Source: Planctomycetota bacterium | GTDB lineage: Bacteria > Planctomycetota > UBA8742 > JACQVU01 > JANLHZ01 | Length of the DNA stretch: 33,220 nucleotides | Assembly (NCBI GenBank): GCA_024653775.1 | Contig: JANLHZ010000017.1 | Coordinates: forward strand, 1-33,220 | Direction of reading: 5' to 3' | Shown: positions 7,793 to 15,643 of the stretch, one piece after another | Layout: each line of letters begins with the position of its first letter | Numbering within the stretch: the stretch's first letter is position 1 | The notes under the pieces: model-generated | What the model saw: only the letters and a program-made list of their open reading frames with translations | The model's database searches: none | What the model was told of the DNA's origin: nothing | Program-made: the position numbers and the translations under genes

Positions 7793-9706
7793 ATGAGCGC
7801 AGAGAACAAAAGAGTCCTTTTCGTCTGGACGGACATCACTACCACCGACAATTTCCTTATCAATTTCGGAATCGCGAGCGTCGCGGGGTATCTGTCATCG
7901 AAGGGTGTCACATGCGACCTCATCTACCTGAAAAGTTTTCCGAACGAGCGCGAGTTTCTCGATCGCGTCAGGAGTTACAACCCGGACATGGTCGCGTTCA
8001 GCGTGTTCACTAACCAGTGGCACTTCGTCAAGCGCCTTGCGGGCGTCGTCAAGAGCGAAATGAGCGTCCCGACCATCGCGGGCGGAATCCATGCGACCAT
8101 GGCGCCGCAGGAGATCATGGACTCGAAGGTCTTCGACGCGGTCTGCGTCGGCGAGGGCGAATACTCGGTCTACGAATTCCTCGAAAGCCGCGCGGGCGGG
8201 AAGCCCGATCCGCTGCCTGCGATCGCGAACCTCTGGCAGATGAACGGAAGCGGCATAGTCAAAGGCGATCTCAAGCCTCGCATCAAAGACCTCGACGAGC
8301 TTCCGTATTATAAGGTCGATATTTTCGACGTCAACCGATTCCTCGCCGGGTGCAAGCACGAGATGCTCTGGATCGTAGGTCGCGGATGTCCTATGGGCTG
8401 CACGTACTGCAATCTCCCCGGCATAAACGAACTCTACGGCTTCGACAAGAAGGGAACGCTGCGCAGACAGTCGCCAAGGCGTGTCGTGGACGAACTGCTG
8501 CTCGCACTCGATCGCTGGCCCGCGATCGAGCGGTTTTTGTTCCACGATGAAATCTTCACGATGTTCCCGACGTGGCTGCGGGAGTTCAGGGATATCTACA
8601 CGAAAGAGATCGGCCTCCCATTCGGCTGTCAGACCCACGTCGAGACGATGTCCGACGAGGTCTTGCAGATCGTCCGCGACACTGGAGGCGACCTCCTCAA
8701 GATCGGCGTCGAGAGCGGAAACGAGTGGCTGCGCAGGGAAGTGCTCGACCGCAGGATGAAGAACGAGGACATCATCGACGCGTTCTACCGCGCGCACAAG
8801 CTCGGCTTCCAGACCCTTGCGTACACCATGGTCGGCTTCCCGCTCGAAACTCCGGAGATGTTCGAGGATACGCTTTCGCTGATACGCACCATCGAGCCGG
8901 ACGAGGTGATGGGCTTTATCTACTATCCGTATCCGGGAACCAAGCTCTACGACAGCGCGATACAGATGGGCGCGCTCTCGGACGAATGGGCGAGCGACAC
9001 TTGGGAAAAAACGATCCTCCACCTCGACACGTACTCGAAGGAGGAGATCAAGCGCGACTTCCACAGGTTGATCAACCTCGGCCTCGAAATCCGCGCGCGC
9101 AAGCATCTGGAGGGACACTTCGACTTCGCGGCGAATATGGACAGCGCGGTGATCGTGTCTGACGACCACACAACTACAGGAGTCGGCCATTTCTGCGCGA
9201 CTTACGAGCGCGACTGCTGGATCTTCATCGACGGCGAGGGTAGCGTAACCTGGACCATCGACATTCCGGAGAACGCGGTTCTGAGTTTCGACTACGGCAT
9301 GGCGCCAGAGACTTACGAACAGTGCGGCGACGGTCAAATCTACAAGGTATTCGTCGACGACGCGGAACTGTTCGGCGTGGAAATCGACCCGCGGAACACC
9401 GAAGCTGATCGCGGGCATCACGAAGTAAACCTCGACCTATCAGACTTCGCGGGCGAAAACCGACGAATCGAGTTCCGCACTGAAAAACCCGCGGGGAAGG
9501 ACCACTTCAACCTCCACGGCGGCTTCGGCAGACCCCGCATCGAAATCGCGAGTGGCACGGGTGGGCGTGGCACGGGCATCTTGCCCGTGAATTCTGCAAG
9601 TGGCCCGGGGGGCAACCTGCCCGTGAATTCCACGGACGGGACATCCGTGCCACATGCCAGCCCCGCGAGCGCGCAGATCCTCCGTCCGGAAAAGTACCAC
9701 TGGTAA
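7793..9706 (+). CDS. Cobalamin-binding-type radical SAM protein with C-terminal beta-rich extension
   Basis: Residues 1-140 form a Rossmann-like B12-binding-type domain (VAFSVFTNQW, TIAGGIHATMAP, VGEGEYSVYEFL). The radical SAM core follows with the cluster cysteines C199, C203 and C206 in RGCPMGCTYC, and the usual downstream GVESGNEWLRREVL and MVGFPLETPEMFEDT. This is the BchE/P-methylase-like architecture that methylates or rearranges unactivated carbons. Two further parts are unusual: a beta-strand-rich region of about 140 residues (roughly 442-584, DFAANMDSAV to GFGRPRIEI) resembling a jelly-roll or carbohydrate-binding-type fold, and a 53-residue low-complexity tail (from about 585) that is encoded by repeat DNA. 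Substrate unknown; no pathway genes flank it. Confidence 0.88.
   Translation: MSAENKRVLFVWTDITTTDNFLINFGIASVAGYLSSKGVTCDLIYLKSFPNEREFLDRVRSYNPDMVAFSVFTNQWHFVKRLAGVVKSEMSVPTIAGGIHATMAPQEIMDSKVFDAVCVGEGEYSVYEFLESRAGGKPDPLPAIANLWQMNGSGIVKGDLKPRIKDLDELPYYKVDIFDVNRFLAGCKHEMLWIVGRGCPMGCTYCNLPGINELYGFDKKGTLRRQSPRRVVDELLLALDRWPAIERFLFHDEIFTMFPTWLREFRDIYTKEIGLPFGCQTHVETMSDEVLQIVRDTGGDLLKIGVESGNEWLRREVLDRRMKNEDIIDAFYRAHKLGFQTLAYTMVGFPLETPEMFEDTLSLIRTIEPDEVMGFIYYPYPGTKLYDSAIQMGALSDEWASDTWEKTILHLDTYSKEEIKRDFHRLINLGLEIRARKHLEGHFDFAANMDSAVIVSDDHTTTGVGHFCATYERDCWIFIDGEGSVTWTIDIPENAVLSFDYGMAPETYEQCGDGQIYKVFVDDAELFGVEIDPRNTEADRGHHEVNLDLSDFAGENRRIEFRTEKPAGKDHFNLHGGFGRPRIEIASGTGGRGTGILPVNSASGPGGNLPVNSTDGTSVPHASPASAQILRPEKYHW
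9618..9704 (+). repeat. Direct repeat, copy 1: 3' coding end of the radical SAM gene
   Basis: These 87 bases match 10408-10494 with only two differences (9677 and 9679). Internally the sequence holds complementary pairs such as CACGGACGGGACATCCGTG. The block CACGGGCATCTTGCCCGTG just upstream (9571-9589) is similar in style and is matched with one difference around 10397-10420. In frame it encodes NSTDGTSVPHASPAS and ends EKYHW-stop. Confidence 0.9.
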
Positions 9707-9769
9707 CCGATTTCAGATTTTTATTCGCTCCCTCTGTTTCTGATGTAGGATTATTGTGAGGAGACCGAT

Positions 9770-10000
9770 ATGGACAAGAATCTGATATCTATCAATCCGA
9801 GGGTCTGCGGCGGTTCTCCTTGCATTGCGGGAACCCGAATAATGGTGTCGACGATCCTTAGCAGGATTTCTGGGGGAGATTCGCTCGACGACATAGTTCG
9901 CGCATATCCGCAGCTTTCACGGGAGCAAGTTGTAACCGCCGTCGACTACGCAATCTCGGTCGTGCGCGATGAAGAGGTCGAGGTGTTGTCGCAAGGATGA
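9770..10000 (+). CDS. DUF433 family antitoxin
   Basis: The 76-residue product has the DUF433 signature: NPRVCGGSPCIAGTRIMVSTIL, then DIVRAYPQLSREQVVTAVDYA. DUF433 proteins are small winged-helix-like DNA-binding antitoxins that pair with PIN-like toxins and usually repress their own operon. The ATG is preceded by GAGGAG. The stop codon overlaps the start of the next gene (ATGA), so the two are translationally coupled. The pair is inserted between the two direct repeats of the radical SAM 3' end. Confidence 0.92.
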   Translation: MDKNLISINPRVCGGSPCIAGTRIMVSTILSRISGGDSLDDIVRAYPQLSREQVVTAVDYAISVVRDEEVEVLSQG

Positions 10001-10374
10001 AACTGCTTCTCGACGAAAACCTGTCGCCTGAAACCTCGGAATTTCTGAAGAACCTGGGTCACGATGCAGAGACTGTTCGTGACGCTGGAATGTCCGGAAA
10101 AGACGACGAGGAGATAGCCGTCTATGCCGAGAAATCCGGAAGAATAATCCTGACACATAATTACGACTTCGCGGATTTGACATGCGCCTTCCCGAGGACC
10201 GTGCCCGCAATTATCAGGTTGCGCATCAAAGTTCAAACCGAAGCGATCGTTCACCCGATCTTGAAAAGATTCTTCGACACCCACGCAGAAGATCGAATAC
10301 TCGGTCATCTGGTAACCGTTTCCCCGGGAAAGGTGCGGTTCAGGAAACTCTCGGACATCGAGATCGATCGATGA
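9997..10374 (+). CDS. DUF5615 family PIN-like toxin
   Basis: The 125-residue product begins MKLLLDENLSPETSEFLKNLGHD, the hallmark of DUF5615/Mut7-C-type PIN-like proteins. A second acidic cluster (GKDDEEI) and a third (THNYDFADL) complete a probable metal-binding nuclease centre. The expected role is an RNase neutralised by the DUF433 partner encoded immediately upstream. All expected acidic positions are present, so the toxin looks intact. The ATG start overlaps the antitoxin stop codon. Confidence 0.9.
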   Translation: MKLLLDENLSPETSEFLKNLGHDAETVRDAGMSGKDDEEIAVYAEKSGRIILTHNYDFADLTCAFPRTVPAIIRLRIKVQTEAIVHPILKRFFDTHAEDRILGHLVTVSPGKVRFRKLSDIEIDR

Positions 10375-10407
10375 GTCATTCGAAAAACCGCGTTGACACG
10401 GTCATCT

Positions 10408-10494
10408 TGCCCGTGAATTCCACGGACGGGACATCCGTGCCACATGCCAGCCCCGCGAGCGCGCAGGTGCTCCGTCCGGAAAAGTACCACTGGT
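10408..10494 (+). repeat. Direct repeat, copy 2: orphan copy of the radical SAM 3' end
   Basis: This is 85/87 identical to 9618-9704, lies 790 bases downstream, and sits 33 bases after the toxin stop codon. It keeps the same reading phase ending EKYHW and then a TGA stop, but has no start codon or gene body of its own, so it is a coding fragment without a gene. Together the repeats bracket the toxin-antitoxin pair. Confidence 0.9.
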
Positions 10495-10515
10495 GAACCA
10501 TGTCGCGTTCGTAAC

Positions 10516-10527
10516 TGGAGCGCTCCA
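10516..10527. promoter_or_regulatory. 12-bp perfect palindrome, possible operator
   Basis: TGGAGCGCTCCA lies about 100 bases upstream of the decarboxylase-type gene. It is a simple dyad of operator length. No regulator is known, so this is only a candidate. Confidence 0.25.
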
Positions 10528-10591
10528 ATTTATCCGCCTTTGCTTTGCAGCGCGTTCGAAGTTGATGTACCGTGTTCGAATCACTTTCTGG

Positions 10592-10619
10592 CAATTGACA
10601 ACCGACTACCGACCACTAC
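10592..10619 (+). repeat. Heptanucleotide array directly upstream of the UXS-type gene
   Basis: Four 7-bp units occur in a row: CAATTGA, CAACCGA, CTACCGA, CCACTAC. The array ends three bases before the ATG and takes the place where a Shine-Dalgarno sequence would be expected. Confidence 0.65.
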
Positions 10620-10622
10620 GCC

Positions 10623-11567
10623 ATGCGCATCGCCATAACTGGAGCCTGCGGCTTTCTCGGAAGCCACCTCTGCGATTACTTCCTCGGGAAGGGCGCGAAA
10701 GTCATCGCCGTGGATAATCTCATCACGGGGTCGACGCGGAACATCGAGCACCTCGCGGGGAATCGCAACTTCCAGTTCCTCCATCACGACGTAACGAACT
10801 ACATTTTCATCGAAGGCAAGATCGACGCGATTCTGCACTTCGCGTCGCCCGCGTCGCCGCGGGATTATCTCGAACTCCCGATCCAGACGCTGAAGGTCGG
10901 AAGCCTCGGCACGCACAAAGCCCTCGGACTCGCGAAAGAGAAGGGGGCGCGGTTCCTGCTCGCGAGCACGTCTGAAGTCTATGGCGATCCGCTCGTCCAC
11001 CCGCAGCGCGAAGAATACTGGGGAAACGTAAACCCCGTCGGTCCGCGCGGAGTCTACGACGAAGCAAAGCGTTTCGCAGAGGCGATGACGATGGCGTATC
11101 ACAGGTTCCACGGAGTCGATACGCGCATCGTCCGAATCTTCAACACCTACGGCCCGAGAATGCGAATCCGCGATGGCCGCGCGCTTCCGAATTTCTTCGT
11201 CCAGGCGCTACGGAACGAACCGATAACCATCTACGGCGACGGCTCGCAGACCCGCAGCTTCGTCTACATCGAAGATGAGGTCGAGGGAATCGCCCGCGCG
11301 CTCGAAAACGGCGACAACGATCCGATAAATATCGGGAACCCGCAGGAAATCACGATTCTGCAGCTCGCGCGGGAAATCATCGAGGTCACGGGGTCGAGCA
11401 GCGAGATCGTTTTGAAGGATCTCCCCGAGGACGATCCGAAGGTTCGCCAGCCGGATATATCGAAGGCAAAACGACTGCTCAAGTGGGAGCCGAAGATTTC
11501 GCGGGCGGACGGCCTCGCGCGGACCTGCGAGTATTTCAAAAAGATGGTCGTGGAGGACGAGTTTTGA
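10623..11567 (+). CDS. UDP-glucuronate decarboxylase-type NAD-dependent sugar epimerase/dehydratase
   Basis: The 314-residue short-chain dehydrogenase has the NAD-binding motif [10 protein letters not shown] (G7, G10, G13), the decarboxylase-typical [11 protein letters not shown], the catalytic YDEAK tetrad residues, and TYGPRMR plus [12 protein letters not shown]. These match UDP-xylose synthase (UXS), which converts UDP-glucuronate to UDP-xylose; a related nucleotide-sugar reaction cannot be excluded. The start is ATG with no Shine-Dalgarno; a heptamer array occupies that position. The stop codon overlaps the TTG start of the following lipoprotein gene. The product probably feeds envelope glycan assembly, in line with the ArnC-like glycosyltransferase 13 kb away. 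Confidence 0.9.
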   Translation: MRIAITGACGFLGSHLCDYFLGKGAKVIAVDNLITGSTRNIEHLAGNRNFQFLHHDVTNYIFIEGKIDAILHFASPASPRDYLELPIQTLKVGSLGTHKALGLAKEKGARFLLASTSEVYGDPLVHPQREEYWGNVNPVGPRGVYDEAKRFAEAMTMAYHRFHGVDTRIVRIFNTYGPRMRIRDGRALPNFFVQALRNEPITIYGDGSQTRSFVYIEDEVEGIARALENGDNDPINIGNPQEITILQLAREIIEVTGSSSEIVLKDLPEDDPKVRQPDISKAKRLLKWEPKISRADGLARTCEYFKKMVVEDEF

Positions 11568-12220
11568 GAATCCGCAGGGCCACCTTCATCTTGCTTCTCG
11601 CGATGAGCGCGACGTTCAGCGGCTGCAAAGCATATCAGGAGCCGCTTTTCAACAGCAACTGGAATTCCGTCTCCTGCTGGATCGACAGCGGATTCATCAC
11701 CGGATACGTCATCGGCTTCCCGCTGATGATCGTCTGCGGAGTCGTCACGTATCCGATCTGGTGGGTCGGCGTGAACTACGTCGGACCAGCGGTCGGTCAG
11801 GACCCGGAGGATTACGCGGAAGACCTCGCGGGCTACACGGTCTACGCGCCCGCGCTGCTTCCGGCGCATCTTCTTTCCTGGGTCGTCGGAGGCCCACCTT
11901 ACGTCGTCAACTACATTGTCCGCGGCGAAAAGCCCGATCCCGTGCTCGACATTTCAGAGGAGGCGCAGGACAGGATGTGGCAGGACGCGATGGATCAGCT
12001 CGATCAGGCGACCCGGCCGGATGAGGACGAGGGCCGCGACGAAGTGCGCGAAGAGATGGAGGCTCGTAACGCCGCTCCTTCCGGTGAGACGCCATCAGGC
12101 GCGTCGGAAAGCGAAGGCTCCGCAGCGCCCGAATCCGCGGACAGCGCGGACTCGTCGGACTCCGGCGGCATCGACCTCGACTTCTCGCTCGAAATTCCAG
12201 AGGACGAGAACGCGGAATAG
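11564..12220 (+). CDS. Lipoprotein of unknown function, coupled to the UXS-type gene
   Basis: The 218-residue product starts at a TTG overlapping the previous stop codon (TTGA) with GGAGGA seven bases upstream. Starting there gives a clean lipoprotein signal: basic MRIRR, hydrophobic core, lipobox FSGC. The mature part has two moderately hydrophobic stretches ([20 protein letters not shown] and a region near [17 protein letters not shown]) and a C-terminal third rich in Glu, Asp, Ser and Ala. No known domain is recognised; the layout resembles small outer-membrane lipoproteins encoded near polysaccharide genes. A longer upstream frame would bury the signal peptide and is rejected. Confidence 0.8.
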   Translation: MRIRRATFILLLAMSATFSGCKAYQEPLFNSNWNSVSCWIDSGFITGYVIGFPLMIVCGVVTYPIWWVGVNYVGPAVGQDPEDYAEDLAGYTVYAPALLPAHLLSWVVGGPPYVVNYIVRGEKPDPVLDISEEAQDRMWQDAMDQLDQATRPDEDEGRDEVREEMEARNAAPSGETPSGASESEGSAAPESADSADSSDSGGIDLDFSLEIPEDENAE

Positions 12221-12299
12221 TGGTGAGTGGTGAGTGGCGAGAAAATGCAGAAGTCAGAATGCAGAAGTTCAATCTGAAATCAAAAATCTGAAATCACCC
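12221..12299 (+). repeat. Eleven-unit degenerate heptanucleotide array starting at the lipoprotein stop codon
   Basis: Reading in sevens from the base after the TAG stop gives TGGTGAG, TGGTGAG, TGGCGAG, two transitional bases, then AATGCAG, AAGTCAG, AATGCAG, AAGTTCA, ATCTGAA, ATCAAAA, ATCTGAA, ATCACCC. The period is kept while the unit changes. It fills the whole spacer to the end of the convergent ABC ATPase gene. Confidence 0.85.
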
Positions 12300-12310
12300 G
12301 GAGCCGACGA

Positions 12311-13372
12311 TCAGAGTTCGAGCCGTTTCGTGGTTCCGGAATCGAAAAAGTGAAGGTGCGCCGGGTCCGCGGAGATGAAGATTTCTTCGCCGCGGTAAAA
12401 TCCGGAACTTGCCGGTGCGGACGCGGCGATCAGCTCGGTTCCGACGAGGATCGACAGCACGAGTTCGTCGCCGAGTTCTTCGATGACGTCGATGGTTCCA
12501 TTCACGCCGGACCCGCTCTGTTCCCTCGAAAGCCTGACGTTTTCCGGACGAAGGCCGATTACGAGGTTTCCGCGGTCGGGCCCCTCGACTTTCGCTATTT
12601 CGCCTGCGAGCCATCGGACCGAGCCGCCATCGACGCTCCCAGGGAAAATATTCATCTTGTTCCTACCGATGAATCCCGCTACGAATACGCTCGCGGGTTT
12701 CAGATACGCCTCCATCGGCGTGGCGATCTGTTCGACCTTGCCGTCCGACATTATGACGATGCGATCGCCGAGAGTCATCGCCTCGACCTGATCGTGCGTG
12801 ACGTAGATCATCGTCGCTCTGAGGCGCTGGTGCAGTCGCTTCAGTTCGACGCGCATCTTCGAACGCAGTTTCGCGTCGAGGTTCGACAGCGGCTCGTCGA
12901 ACAGAAATACTTGCGGCTCGCGGACGATCGCCCTTCCGAGCGCGACTCGCTGACGCTGTCCACCCGACATCGTCGCGGGCTTCTTGTCCAGAAGATCAAC
13001 GATTCCGAGCAGCGCGGCGGCCTCTGAAACCCTGCGCGCGATCTCATCCTTCGGGGTCTTTCGTATTTTCAGGCCGAACTCCATGTTCGCGCGGGCGTTC
13101 ATATGCGGATACAACGCGTAGCTCTGGAAAACCATCGCGACGTCGCGATCCTTCGGGTGGACGTTCGTCACGTCCCTTCCGGCGATTTGAATCCTGCCCT
13201 CCGTCACGGGTTCGAGGCCCGCGATCATCCGGAGCGTCGTGGACTTGCCGCAGCCGGACGGTCCGACGAGAACGATGAACTCCGAATCCGCAACGTCGAG
13301 GTCGAACCTGCTCACGGCCTCGAACCCCGAGGGATATACTTTTCTGACGGATTCGAGCGTTACTTTTCCCAT
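12311..13372 (-). CDS. ABC transporter ATP-binding protein, MalK/UgpC type (carbohydrate importer ATPase)
   Basis: It carries Walker A GPSGCGKST, a Q-loop VFQSYALYPHM, signature MSGGQRQR, Walker B VFLFDEP and an H-loop THDQ. The C-terminal regulatory domain has FIGRNKMNIFPG and GLRPENVRL, typical of the ATPases that energise sugar or glycerol-phosphate importers. No permease or binding protein is nearby, so it probably serves transporters encoded elsewhere, as MsmK/UgpC-type ATPases can. The start is the ATG eleven bases after the fliR stop (MGKVTLESV); a GTG or other start in the longer frame would overlap fliR and add an atypical Cys-rich leader. Confidence 0.93.
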   Translation of the reverse strand: MGKVTLESVRKVYPSGFEAVSRFDLDVADSEFIVLVGPSGCGKSTTLRMIAGLEPVTEGRIQIAGRDVTNVHPKDRDVAMVFQSYALYPHMNARANMEFGLKIRKTPKDEIARRVSEAAALLGIVDLLDKKPATMSGGQRQRVALGRAIVREPQVFLFDEPLSNLDAKLRSKMRVELKRLHQRLRATMIYVTHDQVEAMTLGDRIVIMSDGKVEQIATPMEAYLKPASVFVAGFIGRNKMNIFPGSVDGGSVRWLAGEIAKVEGPDRGNLVIGLRPENVRLSREQSGSGVNGTIDVIEELGDELVLSILVGTELIAASAPASSGFYRGEEIFISADPAHLHFFDSGTTKRLEL

Positions 13373-13382
13373 TTTACAGTCG

Positions 13383-14243
13383 TCACATTCCCGCGGGGTT
13401 TGTCGCAAATATTTTAAGCAGCATAAGCAGCATCGATGAATTTCCGGTCACGACCTTGTCGATGAGGATCGTGAGCACCTTGACGAAACTTTCTAGCGTG
13501 AGTCCGAGAAAAAGGAACCCGACGATGATCCGAGCCGCGAAACCGAGGATGAACACGTTCATCTCCGGCGCCGCGCGGGCCATGAATCCCATCGAGATGG
13601 TTACGAGAAAGACCGTCACCTCCACGGGCGCAACGAGAAGCAGCCCGAAGATCCAGAATTGACCGAATATGTCGACGATGAGATATTCCATCGCAAGGTC
13701 GGGGAACATCCCGCTGCGGGACGGAATCGTCGCCTCGAACCGTTGCACGAATGTCAGCACCGGAAGCACCCTGTAAGACATCACCATCAGTTTCAGCAGA
13801 ATGAGATGGCCGTTCAGTCCGAGAAACACGAAGAACGCGAGAAAGAATTTGAGCTGCGCGATGATGCTCACGTTCAGGTTCGAGATGGGGTCGATGACGT
13901 TCGCCAGCGAAATGCCGATGGTCATACTCGCGTGGGATCCGGCGAGCTGCACCGCGATGAATATCGTCTGGACCGCGAGACCAAAGATGATGCCGATCAG
14001 CAGTTCCGTCCCGCACGCGTAAAGGAACAGCCCCTGGTTCGCTGGGAAGTCGGGCATCGTCTCGCCGAGGACGGGGAACAGAACCGCCGCGATTCCGAAG
14101 GACAGCAGCGCGCGCACGTACACCGGCGCGAGTTCCGACCCGAAAAACGGCACTGCCATGAAAAAACCACTGAGTCTCAGCCACATCAAAATGAAGTGCT
14201 GGAACTCGACTCTGGCAAAATATATCCAGTCACCTGAAAGCAT
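13383..14243 (-). CDS. fliR: Flagellar biosynthesis protein FliR (type III export gate)
   Basis: The 286-residue membrane protein has the FliR/SpaR/EscT family pattern: an N-terminal FILMWLRLSGFFMAVPFFGS, then GIIFGLAVQTIFIAVQLAGSHASMTIGISLANVIDP, and C-terminal AAPEMNVFILGFAARIIVGF. FliR joins FliP and FliQ in the export gate of flagellar and injectisome systems. Here it is alone: FliP, FliQ and FlhB are not adjacent, and the following gene is an ABC ATPase. The ATG start follows a spacer of about 95 bases after hisE. A type III secretion homologue is the alternative reading. Confidence 0.9.
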   Translation of the reverse strand: MLSGDWIYFARVEFQHFILMWLRLSGFFMAVPFFGSELAPVYVRALLSFGIAAVLFPVLGETMPDFPANQGLFLYACGTELLIGIIFGLAVQTIFIAVQLAGSHASMTIGISLANVIDPISNLNVSIIAQLKFFLAFFVFLGLNGHLILLKLMVMSYRVLPVLTFVQRFEATIPSRSGMFPDLAMEYLIVDIFGQFWIFGLLLVAPVEVTVFLVTISMGFMARAAPEMNVFILGFAARIIVGFLFLGLTLESFVKVLTILIDKVVTGNSSMLLMLLKIFATNPAGM

Positions 14244-14337
14244 CGACGAAAATGTTTTTCGCGGTTCTATCGAATAGAGGACTGATTACTCTAGTCGATT
14301 ACCGGCTGAAGGAACAGATCGAACCGGCAAAAATTTG

Positions 14338-14625
14338 TCACTTTCTGCGCTTTTCGAGTTCCGCGAGCACCGAATCCAAAGAGACGCCGCGCGCGCGAAG
14401 CGCAACGAGCAGATGGAAAACGAGGTCCGCCGCTTCTTCACGGACGCGGACGTCGTCATTGTTCTTGCACGCCACGATGAATTCCGTGCACTCCTCCCCG
14501 ACCTTTTCGATGCACTTGTCGAGTCCCTTTTCGAACAGTTTCCCGACGTACGACCCTTCGGGCGGATTCGAATGCCGCTGGTCGATCAATGTAACGAGGC
14601 GCTCAATTATTTCGAGATGCTGCAT
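14338..14625 (-). CDS. hisE: Phosphoribosyl-ATP pyrophosphohydrolase
   Basis: The 95-residue product matches HisE, which hydrolyses phosphoribosyl-ATP to phosphoribosyl-AMP in histidine synthesis. The family pattern is GSYVGKLFEKGLDKCIEKVG followed by EECTEFIVACKN and EEAADLVFHLLVAL; the Glu/Asp residues of the MazG-like metal site are present. HisI is not fused and no other his gene is in the window. Its ATG follows directly on the TAG stop of the upstream Rpn-type gene with no base between, so translation is probably coupled to it. Confidence 0.93.
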   Translation of the reverse strand: MQHLEIIERLVTLIDQRHSNPPEGSYVGKLFEKGLDKCIEKVGEECTEFIVACKNNDDVRVREEAADLVFHLLVALRARGVSLDSVLAELEKRRK

Positions 14626-15609
14626 CTATCTGATCGAACCAAGTAGAGTTCTGAATTCAGCGATGTCCTTCGCTTTTCTAAGCGCATCCTGAACCTTGCC
14701 CAAAACCGAGATGTTCCTCGATTCTCGGATCGATGCGATGGAATCAAGACCTTCCTTTCCGAACCTTACTTCCACCGCGAGAACAAGTCCGCGTTCAAAT
14801 CCTTCCGCGAGTCCTTCCTCGCGTCCTTCCTCGCGTCCTTCCTCGAGTCCTTCCTCTTTTGCGGCCTGTCTAATTTTCTCGTAAGTGCTCATAACGACCT
14901 CGACTCCTCGTTCGAGTTTGGATTCTCTTGCTAACTTTACAACATCATCGGGCTCGACGTCCTCAACTTGCACGATGTAATTGATATGAAGCTGCATCTC
15001 TAAAGGCGAGCAGCCTCCAGCCAGAATTTCGAAAGCGGAACGAATTACCGATTTTCGGTCCGTTGCAGATCTCTGACTCCACAAGTATATCATAATGCGG
15101 AAACTCGGTTTTCCCACAACTTTCCCCATATCTACCTTTGACGCCTCGAATAGTTCGAATCTAAAATTCGGGAAATAGGGAATCACTTCGTCCGGAACCG
15201 GAATTCGTTCCCGGAGTTCGGTACCTGCGGACCATTCCTTCTCTCCGTGATAGACGACTACGCATACGAATGGCCAGCAGGGCACTCCGCAGCGGGAATC
15301 GCGTTGCCATACGTTTCCCATGTAGCGGTAGAGCTGAATCGAAACGTCTTTATCTTCGTAGCTCTTGTGCTCGTAAAGGTAGAGGACATTCAGCGAGCCT
15401 TCACCGTAAGGAGCTCTCACCAGCAAATCGGTGAATGAAGAAGCGAGGTCCGTGGACGCGATTTCGCCGGGAAGAACTTCAATTCCGGAGAGGTCAACGT
15501 TCGCGAGAATTTCTCCCGGCAGAATCATTTGCATCAGACTTCGGACGTTGTCTTCATCTGAGACCACTGCCTTGAATTGCGCGTCGTGAGGGTTGTTTGC
15601 ATCCGCCAT
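14626..15609 (-). CDS. Rpn/YhgA-like PD-(D/E)XK nuclease family protein
   Basis: The 327-residue product belongs to the recombination-promoting nuclease (Rpn)/transposase_31-like group. HDAQFKAVVSDEDNVRSLMQ opens the domain and the nuclease residues appear as D61 (SSFTDLLVR) and E80-H-K82 (YLYEHKSYED). The N-terminal half looks intact. The C-terminal third contains EEGLEEGREEGREEGLAEG, encoded by a 12-bp tandem repeat around 14808-14860; such repeats are typical of this family and vary in number. Characterised Rpn proteins cleave DNA and promote recombination. AGGAAA precedes the ATG. It lies in a close-packed minus-strand run with a retropepsin-like gene upstream and hisE downstream. Confidence 0.85.
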   Translation of the reverse strand: MADANNPHDAQFKAVVSDEDNVRSLMQMILPGEILANVDLSGIEVLPGEIASTDLASSFTDLLVRAPYGEGSLNVLYLYEHKSYEDKDVSIQLYRYMGNVWQRDSRCGVPCWPFVCVVVYHGEKEWSAGTELRERIPVPDEVIPYFPNFRFELFEASKVDMGKVVGKPSFRIMIYLWSQRSATDRKSVIRSAFEILAGGCSPLEMQLHINYIVQVEDVEPDDVVKLARESKLERGVEVVMSTYEKIRQAAKEEGLEEGREEGREEGLAEGFERGLVLAVEVRFGKEGLDSIASIRESRNISVLGKVQDALRKAKDIAEFRTLLGSIR

Positions 15610-15643
15610 TTGGTTTCCTGGCGCAAGTCCGCCAGCAGCAAGT

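Noticed and set aside
7895-9421. 508-residue open frame antisense to the radical SAM gene
   Set aside because: It mirrors a gene with clear motifs and consists of Val/Asp/Arg-rich sequence typical of the antisense frame in GC-rich DNA, with no recognisable domain.
10182-10496. Open frame spanning the toxin gene end and the second direct repeat
   Set aside because: It begins inside the toxin gene in another frame and its only recognisable part is the repeated radical SAM tail; it is not an independent gene.
14808-14860. Independent repeat element in the Rpn-type gene
   Set aside because: The 12-bp tandem repeat is in frame and encodes the EEGREEG-type tract typical of this family.
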